From contig NC_050174.1 in the NCBI RefSeq assembly GCF_008315115.2, forward strand, positions 34,467,090 to 34,531,089: a stretch of DNA of 64,000 nucleotides. The letters are read 5' to 3'. Below the pieces are notes generated by a model. The model had not been told where the DNA came from and did no database searches. It was given only the letters and a program-made list of their open reading frames with translations. Position numbers and translations under genes: made by a program. Source of the DNA: Sander lucioperca (taxonomy: Eukaryota > Chordata > Actinopteri > Perciformes > Percidae). Below, in pieces: positions 61,901 through 64,000 of the stretch. Every line of letters starts with the position of its first letter. Position 1 is the stretch's first letter.

Positions 61901-63184
61901 TTGGATATAGTTAAAATTTCAAAACCTTTGGCGATTTTAGGGGATTATTAATCTTCAGAGTTTTACAAGTCCTCAAAAAGTAGGCTATGTGAGTTTGTCC
62001 ACTTAACAGCACATCCGCAAAACATTTCAGAAACGCGAGATCAAGAAACTAACTGGAAATTAAAATAATAATAGGCCTTATTCATGCCATTTATAGTTTG
62101 TTTGGTATAAACTGCCTATAAAGGCTATGCGTGTGATGGGATCGTGACAACATTCTTTGCCTCTGGCCCTATACACATTTAATGAAAACACAGTTACTGT
62201 CCGTCCACACCGCCGCCGACCTGATCTTCTAAAGATACAGGAAGTCATTCATTTTCAATGGAAGCTGCTTCTCTCAGCTGCAAGGAGCAGCAAATCTGTC
62301 GGCGTCACGTTTTGAGCGACCAGAGCGTTAATCAGAAAGTTGAAAGTAGGTCAACTTTATGGTAATGAGCTATGACGCGGTTCAGCGGCAACCAATCAGA
62401 ATATAGACGTCCTTCACGCTGGCTGATTCCAGAGAAACATACGATGTAAACTTTGGTTCCTACCAAAACATTAGTTCAGAGAAAAAGGAGGAGAAGCTCA
62501 TCATGGCCGTTGCTGGGTTCCCTATCATTTATGATATTTGCGTATAGGGACCAGTTAACGTTACCTGCCGGTCACATGGTCTCTAAACAGTCCGCTCACG
62601 GTGAAGTCCTGCACGGATCAACAGCTGGTGGCTGCTCGCTCTGCCTGCACGCTGCTGCGGTTCAGCGGCTAACGAGCGAGCTAACTGCTAACAGACACCG
62701 CTGCGACCAACAACCAATACACATTCTGTCATTATATATGTCATTTATAAAAGGTTTCTAGTGTCAGTGTATTGGCCGTGCAGTGGCTGCTTGATCTTTT
62801 TCCATGATGAACATAGAATGCTGCTACGTCAGAGCGGCCAAAGCCTCAAACAGCTTCCCCGGACTTTCTGACCAGCGTCCTCGACCGGGCGGCCAGAGCT
62901 GCTTTGCAGCTCAAGTCGGCGGCGGTGTGGACGTACAGTTAGGCCTACTCTTGCCTAAAAATAATAATAATAGTTTATGGGAATTTCCTGGTAAAATGAA
63001 GGTTAAAAAACTATAATTTTACATTTTATTTTGCTTTTCCACAGACCACCTGCAGTACCCTCACGGACCACAGTTTGGGAATGACTGTTCTACGTGACGG
63101 TCCTGCTTACCCAGCGTGCACGGTCCTCTGCCTGTCGTTGGACTGCCAGCGGTCCGCGCTGCTGCTCATCACCGTGTCCGTCAT
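25119..63184 (-). CDS. rph3a: rph3a, rabphilin-3A (17 coding exons)
   Basis: Rabphilin-3A is a Rab3A/Rab27 effector on synaptic and secretory vesicles; its C2 domains bind calcium, phosphoinositides and SNAP-25 to regulate docking and exocytosis. Seventeen exons between 63184 and 25119 join into 1866 nt (621 aa plus stop), every junction in phase. Seen in order: MTDTV start; LTDEEKEIINSVIARAEKME helix (about 46-65); zinc-finger cysteines 92, 95, 109, 112, 117, 120, 134, 137; SGAWFFKG (147-154), a Rab-contact motif; Pro/Ala/Gly-rich linker with EEEEEAND; C2A (about 320-447) with MDSNGLADPY and CDEDKFGHNEF; C2B (about 475-610) with MDANGYSDPY and WDYDIGKSNDYIG; C-terminal NHVTSD. Mammalian forms are about 690 aa; the linker is shorter here. 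The upstream 5'UTR exon and promoter lie off the right edge. Doc2 and synaptotagmins lack the zinc finger, so identity is secure; which fish paralogue it is remains open. Confidence 0.96.
25497..26113. mobile_element. PIF/Harbinger-like MITE, copy 3 (complete)
   Basis: Ends GGCCGGCTACACACTGCCTG and CAGGCACTGTGTAGCCGGCC, flanked by TAA (25494-25496) and CAA (26114-26116), a TWA-type 3-bp duplication with one change. Best copy of the family for its terminal inverted repeats. In the last rph3a intron. Confidence 0.8.
26114..26646. other. rph3a intron 16, unassigned
   Basis: Includes a CACCAGAGGGCG motif near 26250 of the kind found in fish repeats. No gene or clear element ends seen. Confidence 0.3.
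26647..27246 (+). pseudogene. hAT element with decayed BED zinc finger, copy 1
   Basis: Ends CAGGGATGCAC and GGTGCATCCATA; flanks GTTTGTAC and ATTTGTAC form an 8-bp hAT target duplication with one mismatch. About 26866-27120 on the plus strand encodes SRKSVVWQYFQSKEGHSSPA, TCSICNA, then after a stop codon SGGGEDPKLYTTSPLLQHLV. This is a BED-type zinc finger as found at the N-terminus of hAT transposases. The rest of the transposase is absent, so this is a dead non-autonomous copy. It keeps the site uninterrupted that in copy 2 (35428) was hit by a Harbinger-like MITE. Confidence 0.8.
27247..27867. other. rph3a intron 16 with GGCCCGA-rich hAT fragment
   Basis: 27409-27530 is a fragment of the GGGCTCGGG hAT family (complete copy 40316-41057): repeated GGCCCGAGCCCGACA. 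The rest is unassigned. Confidence 0.5.
27868..27964 (-). CDS. rph3a: rph3a coding exon 16 (C2B)
   Basis: Acceptor GATCTTTTCAG before 27964, donor ATCG|GTAAGT after 27868. Encodes EFGYEIKHSELAKKVLDISV then WDYDIGKSNDYIG, the second calcium-binding loop of C2B with its aspartates conserved. Phase 0 in, phase 1 out. Confidence 0.95.
28046..28547. mobile_element. element with GAACCCTTGTGTTGTC ends
   Basis: Ends GAACCCTTGTGTTGTC and GACAACACAAGGGTTC are perfect inverse complements. The body is AT-rich with AAAATTAACTTTTTT-type runs and TCAAATTTGACC. Relatives at 13440, 17640 and 44985-45410. No coding capacity; target duplication ambiguous. Confidence 0.75.
28604..28685 (-). CDS. rph3a: rph3a coding exon 15 (C2B polybasic strand)
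   Basis: Acceptor ACATTTCCAG before 28685, donor AACGAG|GTTTGT after 28604. Encodes CLKPDMGKKAKCKTQIKKRT then LNPEFNE, the polybasic beta4 region of C2B that binds phosphoinositides in this family. Phase 2 in, phase 0 out. Confidence 0.95.
28757..29215 (+). mobile_element. repeat carrying the second helicase-like fragment
   Basis: Plus-strand 28910-29052 reads AATLEDLEFSFSLRKEQRTA, LKSFLKKEDVFGV, comparable to the fragment in the element at 3590. The motif is degenerate and stops soon after. Flanks share CTAGCAACTC and GGTCTGGCTGGTCAGGG-like sequence seen in other fish repeats. Borders uncertain. Confidence 0.4.
29249..30054. mobile_element. element with CCTGGTCTCACGGCAGT ends and internal minisatellite
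   Basis: Ends CCTGGTCTCACGGCAGTTTG and CAAACTGCCGTGAGACCGGG continue as inverted repeats for over 50 bp (GTGTAAATGTCACGT ... ACACGTATCAAT). Inside, 29360-29900, a GC-rich block of about 91 bp (GGAAAGGACGCCTCACACGC, then CGGGAGACGGCCGC, then GGTTGGGTTTAGGAAAA) is repeated about five times with rearrangements. GGTTGGGTTTAGG links it to the 29-bp array at 10194. Confidence 0.75.
30055..30412. other. rph3a intron 14, nothing recognised
   Basis: Intron between exons 15 and 14; no feature seen in this part. Confidence 0.3.
30413..30567 (-). CDS. rph3a: rph3a coding exon 14 (C2B start)
   Basis: Acceptor GCTCTGTTTTAG before 30567, donor AAAAT|GTAGGT after 30413. Encodes EVEERGRILISLMYSTQQNR then LLVGVVRCVHLAAMDANGYS and DPYVK: the first strands and first calcium loop of C2B. 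Phase 0 in, phase 2 out. Confidence 0.95.
30689..30745 (-). CDS. rph3a: rph3a coding exon 13 (C2A-C2B linker, GC donor)
   Basis: Acceptor CTCCCTCGCAG before 30745. The 57-nt exon encodes TKRTATAGGARGISLYEDE, matching the rabphilin inter-C2 linker. The donor is GATGAG|GCAAGG, a GC rather than GT donor, otherwise close to the known GC-AG consensus AG|GCAAGT. Phase 0 on both sides, so it could be skipped without a frameshift. Confidence 0.88.
30945..35155. repeat. 4.2-kb minisatellite, 49-bp unit plus 15-bp insertions
   Basis: Basic unit TTACTCCGCTACATTCATCT + GTTACAGCTTTAGTTACTAG + TTACTTTAG. Many units carry one or more extra TTACTAGTTACTTTAG blocks. Variants (CCACTACATT/CCGCTACATT, TTACACTTTAG, CTGTTCCAG, CATTAATCTG, TTTAGCGTTACAG) recur in the same order over several hundred bp, so large blocks were duplicated. 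About 80 units. In rph3a intron 12, about 200 nt upstream of exon 13. Confidence 0.97.
35156..35427. other. rph3a intron 12, flank of the minisatellite
   Basis: TTTACTTTTAATACTTTAACTACATT near 35320-35350 and CCAGTACTGTACTTCAGTCC near 30823-30840 at the other side of the array resemble each other in style, as if the array grew inside an older element of this type. Nothing else seen. Confidence 0.4.
35428..36579 (+). pseudogene. hAT element with decayed BED zinc finger, copy 2, split by a MITE
   Basis: Ends CAGGGATGCACC and GGTGAATTCCTA; flanks ATTATAAC (35420-35427) and CTTATAAC (36580-36587) form an 8-bp duplication with one mismatch. Without the 547-bp Harbinger-like insert (35513-36059) it is about 605 bp, like copy 1 at 26647. 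The same BED-finger remnant SRKSVVWQNFQSKEGHSSPA with the same internal stop is at about 36205-36320. The shared stop shows it was dead before it spread. Confidence 0.85.
35513..36059. mobile_element. PIF/Harbinger-like MITE, copy 4, nested in a hAT element
   Basis: Ends GGCCGGCTACACACTGGCTG and CAGCCAGTGTGTCGCCGGCC, flanked by ATA (35510-35512) and TTA (36060-36062). The uninterrupted site is preserved at about 26705-26725 (GCCGAACCTTAGAATTTTTT), which shows that TTA was the target. Confidence 0.88.
36710..36836 (-). CDS. rph3a: rph3a coding exon 12 (C2A end)
   Basis: Acceptor TTGATTTACAG before 36836, donor CCCT|GTGAGT after 36710. Encodes LSVCDEDKFGHNEFIGETRV, ALKKLKMNQKKNFNVCLERV and VP: the second calcium loop and closing strands of C2A. 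Phase 2 in, phase 0 out. Confidence 0.96.
36952..37061 (-). CDS. rph3a: rph3a coding exon 11 (C2A middle)
   Basis: Acceptor CTTCTAACAG before 37061, donor CTCAG|GTGGAT after 36952. Encodes SNKLRTKTLRNTRNPAWNET then LTYHGLTDDDMQRKTL, nearly identical to rabphilin C2A. Phase 0 in, phase 2 out. Confidence 0.96.
37195..39655. repeat. 2.5-kb minisatellite, 44/45-bp unit, about 55 copies
   Basis: Unit CTCAAAACGTGTACGGAAAA + CAAGAACTGTGTCCCATTCA + GGGG(G/C). The left half is mostly 45-bp units (15 codons), which keeps frames open and yields frames of up to 825 codons; the right half has many 44-bp units. A block with CCTCATAAACGTGTATGG recurs at about 38590, 39220 and 39485, showing higher-order duplication. 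In rph3a intron 10, about 130 nt upstream of exon 11. Not a gene. Confidence 0.97.
39656..39947. other. rph3a intron 10, remaining part
   Basis: AT-rich with (TAATAA)n at about 39675-39700. Nothing else seen. Confidence 0.3.
39948..40022 (-). CDS. rph3a: rph3a coding exon 10 (C2A first calcium loop)
   Basis: Acceptor TTTCTCCTCAG before 40022, donor AGTAAG|GTATTA after 39948. Encodes GLKPMDSNGLADPYIKLHLL and PGASK, with both loop-1 aspartates. Phase 0 on both sides, 75 nt. Confidence 0.95.
40164..40243 (-). CDS. rph3a: rph3a coding exon 9 (C2A start)
   Basis: Acceptor GTCTCTTTCAG before 40243, donor GCAAAG|GTACCA after 40164. Encodes TLGSLEFSLLYEQESNSLHC then SILKAK, the first strands of C2A. 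Phase 1 in, phase 0 out. Confidence 0.95.
40316..41057. mobile_element. hAT-type element with perfect target duplication
   Basis: Ends TAGAGTTTAGATTCTCGGCC and GGGCCGATCTAAGCTCTA, flanked by a perfect 8-bp direct repeat TTGTAATG (40308-40315 and 41058-41065). Repeated GGGCTCGGGC motifs near the ends; no intact transposase in 742 bp. Fragments at 17430 and 27409. In rph3a intron 8. Confidence 0.88.
41172..42645 (+). pseudogene. L1-type LINE, 3' end of ORF2, itself interrupted
   Basis: Plus-strand 41220-41539 reads SLFHMFWMCPILTDFWTSVF, then HQIEPNPFTAIFGIAP and LLARRIILLKWKDPAPPSHS, then HWIRDIMSCMNLEKIR. This is the C-terminal cysteine/H-rich region (HMFW.CP) of L1 reverse transcriptase proteins. 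The ORF and 3'UTR continue after a MITE (41540-42265) and end at TTCAATAAAAAAACCTTGAA near 42640. A short AGAAG lies on both sides, a possible target duplication. It is 5'-truncated and dead. Confidence 0.8.
41540..42265. mobile_element. PIF/Harbinger-like MITE inserted in the L1 fragment
   Basis: Ends AGCCTGGTTCACACGG and CCGTGTGAACCAGGCT are perfect inverse complements, flanked by TTA on both sides (41537-41539 and 42266-42268). 726 bp. A plus-strand frame from 41779 starts MADEEDAVAIVCSWFVAMVK but has no recognisable domain. Confidence 0.85.
43255..44310. mobile_element. GACACACC-end MITE, second copy, split by a hAT element
   Basis: 43285-43525 matches 6050-6240 (AATCAGCTGCCGGTT; GGAGCCGACTGATCAGTC; GCCGACGGTCGGCCG). 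It resumes at 44296 with GTGTGTCAGGGCCCTA. The left part is truncated at the junction with the preceding repeat. Confidence 0.75.
43526..44295. mobile_element. hAT-type element (CAGAGGTG ends) with perfect target duplication
   Basis: Ends CAGAGGTGTGGACTCGAGTC and TTTGTCCCACCTCTG; flanked by perfect 8-bp GTGTGTCA (43518-43525 and 44296-44303). Rich in GACTCGAGTC/ACTTGACTCG motifs near both ends. 770 bp, non-autonomous. The uninterrupted target is visible at about 6230-6245. Confidence 0.9.
44311..44859. other. rph3a intron 8, nothing recognised
   Basis: No array, transposon ends or splice-flanked frame recognised. Confidence 0.3.
44860..45480. mobile_element. AGCGCTGCGGAGGAAGG repeat, split by a TCAAATTTGACC element
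   Basis: 44866-44965 (CCAGACCTTCCTCC ... GCGCTGCGGAGGAAGGTCTG ... CATTCTGGGATGG) and 45415-45480 (GCAGCGCTAAGCGCCGG) are two parts of the repeat seen whole at 9785-9915. In between, 44985-45410 is a member of the 28046 family with TCAAATTTGACC and a run of AAAGTGACAAAAA-type motifs. Confidence 0.6.
45547..46856. mobile_element. hAT-type element with a second element inside
   Basis: Ends TAGAGATGCACCGATAGACC and ATCAGTGCATCTCTA, flanked by perfect 8-bp CTCCTTAC (45539-45546 and 46857-46864). A further element sits at about 45951-46660. No intact transposase; the frame at 45535-45801 is not recognisable as one. Confidence 0.88.
45951..46660. mobile_element. element with TACCGTATTTTTCGGACTA ends
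   Basis: Ends TACCGTATTTTTCGGACTAT and ATAGTCCGGAAAATACGGTA are inverse complements apart from one base; inside both ends are ATAAGTCGCACT repeats. This end sequence is common in fish genomes. Host for it is the hAT element at 45547. Target duplication ambiguous. Confidence 0.8.
47111..47675. other. rph3a intron 8, nothing recognised
   Basis: AT-rich. CCGAAATGAGGAACCGAAAT near 47457 and GGTACCCAACCCTAG near 47510 suggest the end of a hAT-like repeat, but I cannot define it. Confidence 0.3.
47676..48786. repeat. 1.1-kb CT-rich low-complexity array
   Basis: Nearly pure pyrimidine on the plus strand: CTCCCTCTCTC and CTCCCTCACTC words in irregular order. A block around 47930-48110 recurs at 48530-48720, so it grew partly by segment duplication. 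In the rph3a transcript it reads as GA-rich. The long Ser/Leu/Pro frames are artefacts. Confidence 0.95.
48787..49288. other. rph3a intron 8, nothing recognised
   Basis: AT-rich; (TTATTA)n at about 48955-48970. No other feature seen. Confidence 0.3.
49289..49940. mobile_element. TTAA-flanked fold-back element, copy 4
   Basis: TTAA at 49285-49288 and 49941-49944; ends AGGGTGAC and AGTAACCCT; mirrored arms with GGATCCCTACAGAGATAGAC. It ends about 60 nt downstream (minus sense) of the exon 8 donor. Confidence 0.85.
50000..50185 (-). CDS. rph3a: rph3a coding exon 8 (acidic linker)
   Basis: Acceptor GTGCTTGCAG before 50185, donor GCCA|GTGAGT after 50000. Encodes the end of the linker, PVAYSAPPPARQQPPPAEEE then EEANDYDSDEA, matching the rabphilin stretch just before C2A. 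Phase 1 in and out. Reading through the donor meets a stop soon after. Confidence 0.94.
50277..51300. mobile_element. MITE (TTTACACGT-type family) hosting a 30-bp minisatellite
   Basis: Left end ATTAAGGCTACATTAACATT, right end inverse TTAAGACTACGCTTACACGT. The right part (51115-51290) is nearly the same as 8950-9118. TTAA lies at or near each edge. The interior was replaced by the 30-bp array at 50335-51115. In rph3a intron 7. Confidence 0.7.
50335..51115. repeat. 30-bp minisatellite A, about 26 copies
   Basis: Unit CCCCTCTCATTCCCCCTGCT + CTGGCGTTTC. Many unit variants (GGCATTT, GATGTTTCG, AGCATTTTGCCTT, GGTGTTT, TTACTCC). A period of 30 gives repeated Ser-His-Ser-Pro-Cys type frames; not coding. 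Confidence 0.96.
51437..51610 (-). CDS. rph3a: rph3a coding exon 7 (Pro/Ala/Gly linker)
   Basis: Acceptor CTACTTGTAG before 51610, donor CAGG|GTGAGA after 51437. Encodes PEPQGRAAYPPVAPKPSVAR, then ATGGAGPEEAGPGSP and VVMKKTVPVQSSRPQPAAAQ. The linker is poorly conserved in the family, so support comes from splice sites and matching phases (1 in, 1 out) that keep the frame. Confidence 0.85.
51611..52160. other. rph3a intron 6, nothing recognised
   Basis: No feature recognised apart from the SINE target at its end (52148-52160). Confidence 0.3.
52161..52389 (+). mobile_element. full-length tRNA-derived SINE with perfect target duplication
   Basis: Head GGGCGCCCGGTTAGCTCAGT with box A (TTAGCTCAGTTGG) and box B-like GAGTTTGACTCCA, then body TGCTGCATGTCATTCCCCCC, a (TC)n run, TTCTTCAGCTGTCCTGTCAA and GGCCTAAAAATGCCCC with an A-rich tail. 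Flanked by a perfect 13-bp duplication AAATGGTTGAGTC (52148-52160 and 52390-52402), the mark of LINE-driven insertion. Young copy. Not a functional tRNA. Confidence 0.9.
52403..53018. repeat. 30-bp minisatellite B, about 18 copies, same unit as A
   Basis: Preceded at 52412-52466 by the same left MITE end as at 50277, then the same unit CCCCTCTCATTCCCCCTGCT + CTGGCGTTTC. Unlike array A, units are almost uniform; several differ only by CCCCC/CTCCC in a 60-bp alternation. The right MITE end is not found, so this copy is truncated or rearranged. Confidence 0.95.
53019..53625. other. rph3a intron 6, unassigned, with an exon-like stretch
   Basis: At 53160-53240 on the plus strand, after TCTGTGTTGCAG, the frame reads ATAFTEEEQKNFLVHLRTEE then SRSYQIRD, protein-like but unrecognised and on the strand opposite to rph3a. 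It may be transposon-derived. 53400-53530 has no recognised feature. Confidence 0.35.
53626..54295. mobile_element. AAGCTTACCCCCTTG element, near-complete copy
   Basis: Left end CAAGGTGGTTAGCTTC and right end GAAGCTTACCCCCTTG are imperfect inverted repeats extending about 130 bp inward (TATGGCGCCATTTT...; CATCACCTCCCGTTAGCATC and inverse). 53790-54290 is almost identical to 42770-43254. No coding capacity. Confidence 0.75.
54287..54640. mobile_element. right half of the AAAGTGC-end MITE with 25-bp tandem repeat
   Basis: Six to seven units of ATCTTACCTAGCTACTGATC..., then sequence matching 5110-5325, ending ATATGAGCACT. The left half is missing; it joins directly onto the preceding element. 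Confidence 0.75.
54644..55286. mobile_element. MITE with TGGCGTTTTTCCAT ends, touching rph3a exon 6
   Basis: Ends TGGCGTTTTTCCATTACATG and CATGTGATGGAAAAGCGCCA, continuing inward as inverted repeats with GGTACCTGCTCG and CGAGGCGAG motifs. No coding capacity. Its right end is only nine nucleotides from the exon 6 boundary. Confidence 0.8.
55296..55461 (-). CDS. rph3a: rph3a coding exon 6 (SGAWFF motif and linker start)
   Basis: Acceptor GTTTTCTCAG before 55461, donor CCCCCAG|GTACAT after 55296. Encodes VWKRSGAWFFKGFPKHFLPS, then PMPLSKAEAGAQEAAERKEP and PASGPRQAATQPQPP. SGAWFF makes contact with Rab3A in the known rabphilin complex. Phase 0 in, phase 1 out. Confidence 0.95.
55555..55638 (-). 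CDS. rph3a: rph3a coding exon 5 (zinc finger, second half)
   Basis: Acceptor GTGGTGTAG before 55638, donor CGAGAG|GTGAGT after 55555. Encodes NMCTKCGTQCSSRPRAVWLC then KICREQRE, giving the last four zinc ligands (two C-x2-C pairs). 84 nt, phase 0 on both sides. Confidence 0.96.
55665..55848. repeat. 28-bp tandem repeat, about six copies
   Basis: Unit TCCCACTCTCATACATTATA + TCAGTCTA with CTCTCATA/CTCTTATA and ATTATATC/ATTACATC alternating. In rph3a intron 4, 30 nt upstream of exon 5. Confidence 0.9.
55849..57061. repeat. GGAA-type polypurine array in rph3a intron 4
   Basis: 55860-55971 is a piece of the T/A-rich body of the GGGGGTAC element family (AGAATAGGTGGAAAATAG; AAAAAGTGACAAAAACCTTG). 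From 55972 on, (GGAA)n with AACATAGGAAGG and AAAGAAAGAAGG interruptions in a higher-order pattern. In the transcript it is a 1.1-kb pyrimidine tract starting 46 nt after the exon 4 donor. Long Phe/Leu/Pro/Ser frames are artefacts. Confidence 0.95.
57108..57237 (-). CDS. rph3a: rph3a coding exon 4 (zinc finger, first half)
   Basis: The acceptor is an uninterrupted run of C followed by AG before 57237; donor AAAAAG|GTTGGT after 57108. Encodes RLINRLDDMKKTVCGDGQSR, CLLCGEQLGSPGVSSVVCED and CKK: end of the Rab-binding helix and the first four zinc ligands. Phase 2 in, phase 0 out. Confidence 0.95.
57238..57500. other. rph3a intron 3, G-run and unassigned DNA
   Basis: 57240-57257 is an 18-base G run (C run in the transcript) forming the polypyrimidine tract of the exon 4 acceptor. 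Otherwise nothing seen. Confidence 0.6.
57500..57830. mobile_element. TTAA-type fold-back element, partial copy 5
   Basis: Contains GTCTATCTCTGTAGGGATCC and the right arm of the family (CAGACACTTAGAATAATAAT; CCCATCAGTCACT). Only one arm is present. Confidence 0.7.
57896..58021 (-). CDS. rph3a: rph3a coding exon 3 (Rab-binding helix)
   Basis: Acceptor GTTTGGCTGACAG before 58021, donor ATCGG|GTGAGA after 57896. Encodes GNWTMQPGPGPGPDLTDEEK then EIINSVIARAEKMEAMEQER, the conserved N-terminal helix of the Rab-binding domain. Phase 2 in and out. Confidence 0.94.
58134..58400. repeat. fragment with CAGTCCCTCC end and CCAATCAC repeats
   Basis: Begins CAGTCCCTCCAGGATTTCGC, then several imperfect repeats of AACCAATCACCGCGA. 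Related end at 13730. Probably a hAT-type remnant. Confidence 0.45.
58580..58999. repeat. (CA)n microsatellite with CAGACACA interruptions
   Basis: 420 bp of CA with GACACA, GATGCA and GACGCACACACGCA interruptions in a repeated order. All His/Thr or Cys/Val frames are artefacts. Confidence 0.95.
59000..60485. repeat. second GGAA-type polypurine array, 1.3 kb
   Basis: 59000-59180 again is the body of the GGGGGTAC element (AGAAAGAAGGAAG; AAGAATAGGTGGAAAATAG; AAAAAGTGACA). From 59180 GGAAGGAAGG with GGGAAGG and GGTAGG interruptions. In rph3a intron 2. Confidence 0.95.
60728..61340. repeat. 53-bp minisatellite, about 11 copies
   Basis: Unit GCTAACGTTAGCAACCAAAC + ACAACAAAGGCTGTCACTGG + AATGCCGTTTTAA. 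Each unit starts with the 12-bp perfect palindrome GCTAACGTTAGC. Variants GGTGTTTTGA and GGCCGTCACT are clustered. In rph3a intron 2, about 200 nt downstream of the microexon. Confidence 0.95.
61536..61547 (-). CDS. rph3a: rph3a coding exon 2, candidate 12-nt microexon
   Basis: Twelve bases between the acceptor TGTTTCTGGGACGCAG and the perfect donor GTAAGT. It enters in phase 2 and leaves in phase 2: with its neighbours it encodes GDKEQG. Leaving it out also keeps the frame. Support: good splice sites, correct phase, and acidic/basic residues like the mammalian N-terminus (which has DKEQ and DRQRKQ). Without transcripts it remains a prediction; constitutive or neuronal inclusion is unknown. 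Confidence 0.55.
61652..63091. mobile_element. hAT-like element in rph3a intron 1, with nested MITE
   Basis: Left end CAGGGGTTTTCAACCTTTTT then GTGTGGACCAC; right end TCACGGACCACAGTTTGGGA then ATGACTG: inverted ends with GTGGTCC motifs. The flanks TTCAACAG and TTCTACGT agree at only five of eight positions, so the target duplication is doubtful. Interior interrupted at 62197-62938. Confidence 0.55.
62197..62938. mobile_element. PIF/Harbinger-like MITE (CTGTCCGTCCACACC ends)
   Basis: Ends CTGTCCGTCCACACCGCCGC and GCGGCGGTGTGGACGTACAG, flanked by TTA on both sides (62194-62196 and 62939-62941). 742 bp. An internal plus-strand frame (62453-62761) has no recognisable domain. Confidence 0.82.
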
Positions 63185-63200
63185 GCTGCCTGGTCAGCGT
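63111..63200 (-). CDS. rph3a: rph3a coding exon 1 (start codon)
   Basis: Acceptor TTCCTGTGTGTCCTGCTGCAG before 63200, so a further upstream 5'UTR exon exists outside the window. After 16 nt of 5'UTR, ATG at 63184-63182 opens MTDTVMSSSADRWQSNDRQR TVHAG; MTDTV is the vertebrate rabphilin start. Donor GCTGG|GTAAGC after 63111, phase 2. Confidence 0.93.
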
Positions 63201-63307
63201 CTGCAGCAGGACACACAGGAAGACGGAGGTTCAATTCTATTCAATTTATAGTGTCAAATCCTAACAGAAGTTATATCCCAGGACACTTTACAGGTAGAGT
63301 AGACCAC

Positions 63308-64000
63308 TGGTTCTCAAGCTTTTTTCAATAATGTTCCCCCTTTGAACAGTTTTTTTTTAAGCCATGTACCCCCGAAAGAATCCAGCGATGTCAGCGATAG
63401 ATTTACTAAACAACAGCCTTGGACCTGGACAACATTTAGATGCTGATGGAAAAAGCAAAAACAGAAAAAGAAGACGGTAGAAAGAAGGAAGGAAGGCAAG
63501 AATAGGTCGGAAATAGTAACAAATACTTAGAAAAAACACAGTAGAAAGAAGGAAGGCAACACTAGGGCAGTGACAACAGAACAGTGACAAAAAATTAAAA
63601 TAAGTGACAAACTTTGAAAAAAGTGACTTAAACTTTGAAGAAAAAAAGAGAAAGTAGAAAAAATTAAGGAAGAAAGGCACGAATAGGTCAAAACAAATGA
63701 CAAAACCTTCAAAAACGTGACAAACTTTGAAAAAAAGCGACAAACTTGGAGAGAAAGAAAGCCAGTAAAAGTCCTACAGCCTTGGAACTGAAAAACATTT
63801 AGCAAAAAATGTCACGTACCCCCTACAGTCCTCCAAAGTCCCCCTAGGGGGACACGTACCCCCTGCAGTCCTCCAAAGTACCCCTAGGGGGACACGTACC
63901 CCCTGCAGTCCTCCAGAGTACCACTAGGGGGACACGTACCCCCTGCAGTCCTCCAGAGTACCACTAGGGGGACACGTACCCCCTGCAGTCCTCCAGAGTA
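63308..64000. mobile_element. GGGGGTAC element, reversed copy, with 40-bp terminal tandem repeat
   Basis: Reverse of the element at 21774: CCATGTACCCCCGAAAG, CAGCGATGTCAGCGATAGAT, then body with AGAAAGAAGGAAGGAAGGCA and AAAAAGTGACAAA. From 63815 the terminal segment GTACCCCCTGCAGTCCTCCA + AAGTACCCCTAGGGGGACAC is repeated with 40-bp period at least four times, to the window edge. In the intron upstream of rph3a exon 1. Confidence 0.8.

Noticed and set aside
62453..62761. 102-codon plus-strand frame
   Set aside because: Inside a TTA-flanked MITE, without a recognisable domain.

Overview
The window looks like nuclear DNA of a ray-finned fish, probably a percomorph teleost. The evidence is two intron-rich vertebrate genes with GT-AG splice sites, very dense tandem repeats, and families typical of fish genomes: hAT and PIF/Harbinger-like MITEs, TTAA-flanked fold-back elements, an L1 3' fragment and a tRNA-derived SINE. 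Species and gene identities come from recognition of the translated exons, not from a database search.

Both genes read leftward (minus strand). rph3a (rabphilin-3A, a Rab3/Rab27 effector on synaptic vesicles) occupies 63184 down to 25119. I could join 17 coding exons, including a candidate 12-nt microexon, into one 621-residue frame with N-terminal start and C-terminal stop. In order it encodes the Rab-binding helix, an eight-cysteine FYVE-like zinc finger, the SGAWFF motif, a Pro/Ala-rich linker, C2A and C2B. About 9 kb downstream, pla2g3 (group III secreted phospholipase A2) starts at 16095. Its first four coding exons run to 1745 and it continues beyond the left edge, so it is partial here. 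The two genes share orientation, but nothing suggests a shared function.

Layout: 1-16.1 kb is pla2g3, with introns full of MITEs and two minisatellites (10.2-11.2 and 11.6-12.8 kb). 16.1-25.1 kb is intergenic, with TG repeats at the pla2g3 promoter, a two-word minisatellite (18.0-19.0 kb), and a 2-kb hAT element with other repeats inside it. 25.1-63.2 kb is rph3a; its introns hold a 4.2-kb 49-bp minisatellite (30.9-35.1 kb), a 2.5-kb 44/45-bp minisatellite (37.2-39.7 kb), a nest of transposons (40.3-47.1 kb), CT-rich DNA (47.7-48.8 kb), two arrays of one 30-bp unit (50.3-51.1 and 52.5-53.0 kb), and two long GGAA arrays (56.0-57.1 and 59.2-60.5 kb). The window ends in the first rph3a intron with a 40-bp repeat. 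Tandem arrays make up roughly a quarter of the window.

I did not find a new multi-gene system. The points most worth checking are the rph3a microexon, a GC donor, repeats pressed against splice sites, several transposon insertions whose empty site is preserved elsewhere in the same window, and the repeated birth of minisatellites from inside MITEs. Almost all long open frames here are products of tandem repeats with a period divisible by three or of simple repeats; they are not genes.
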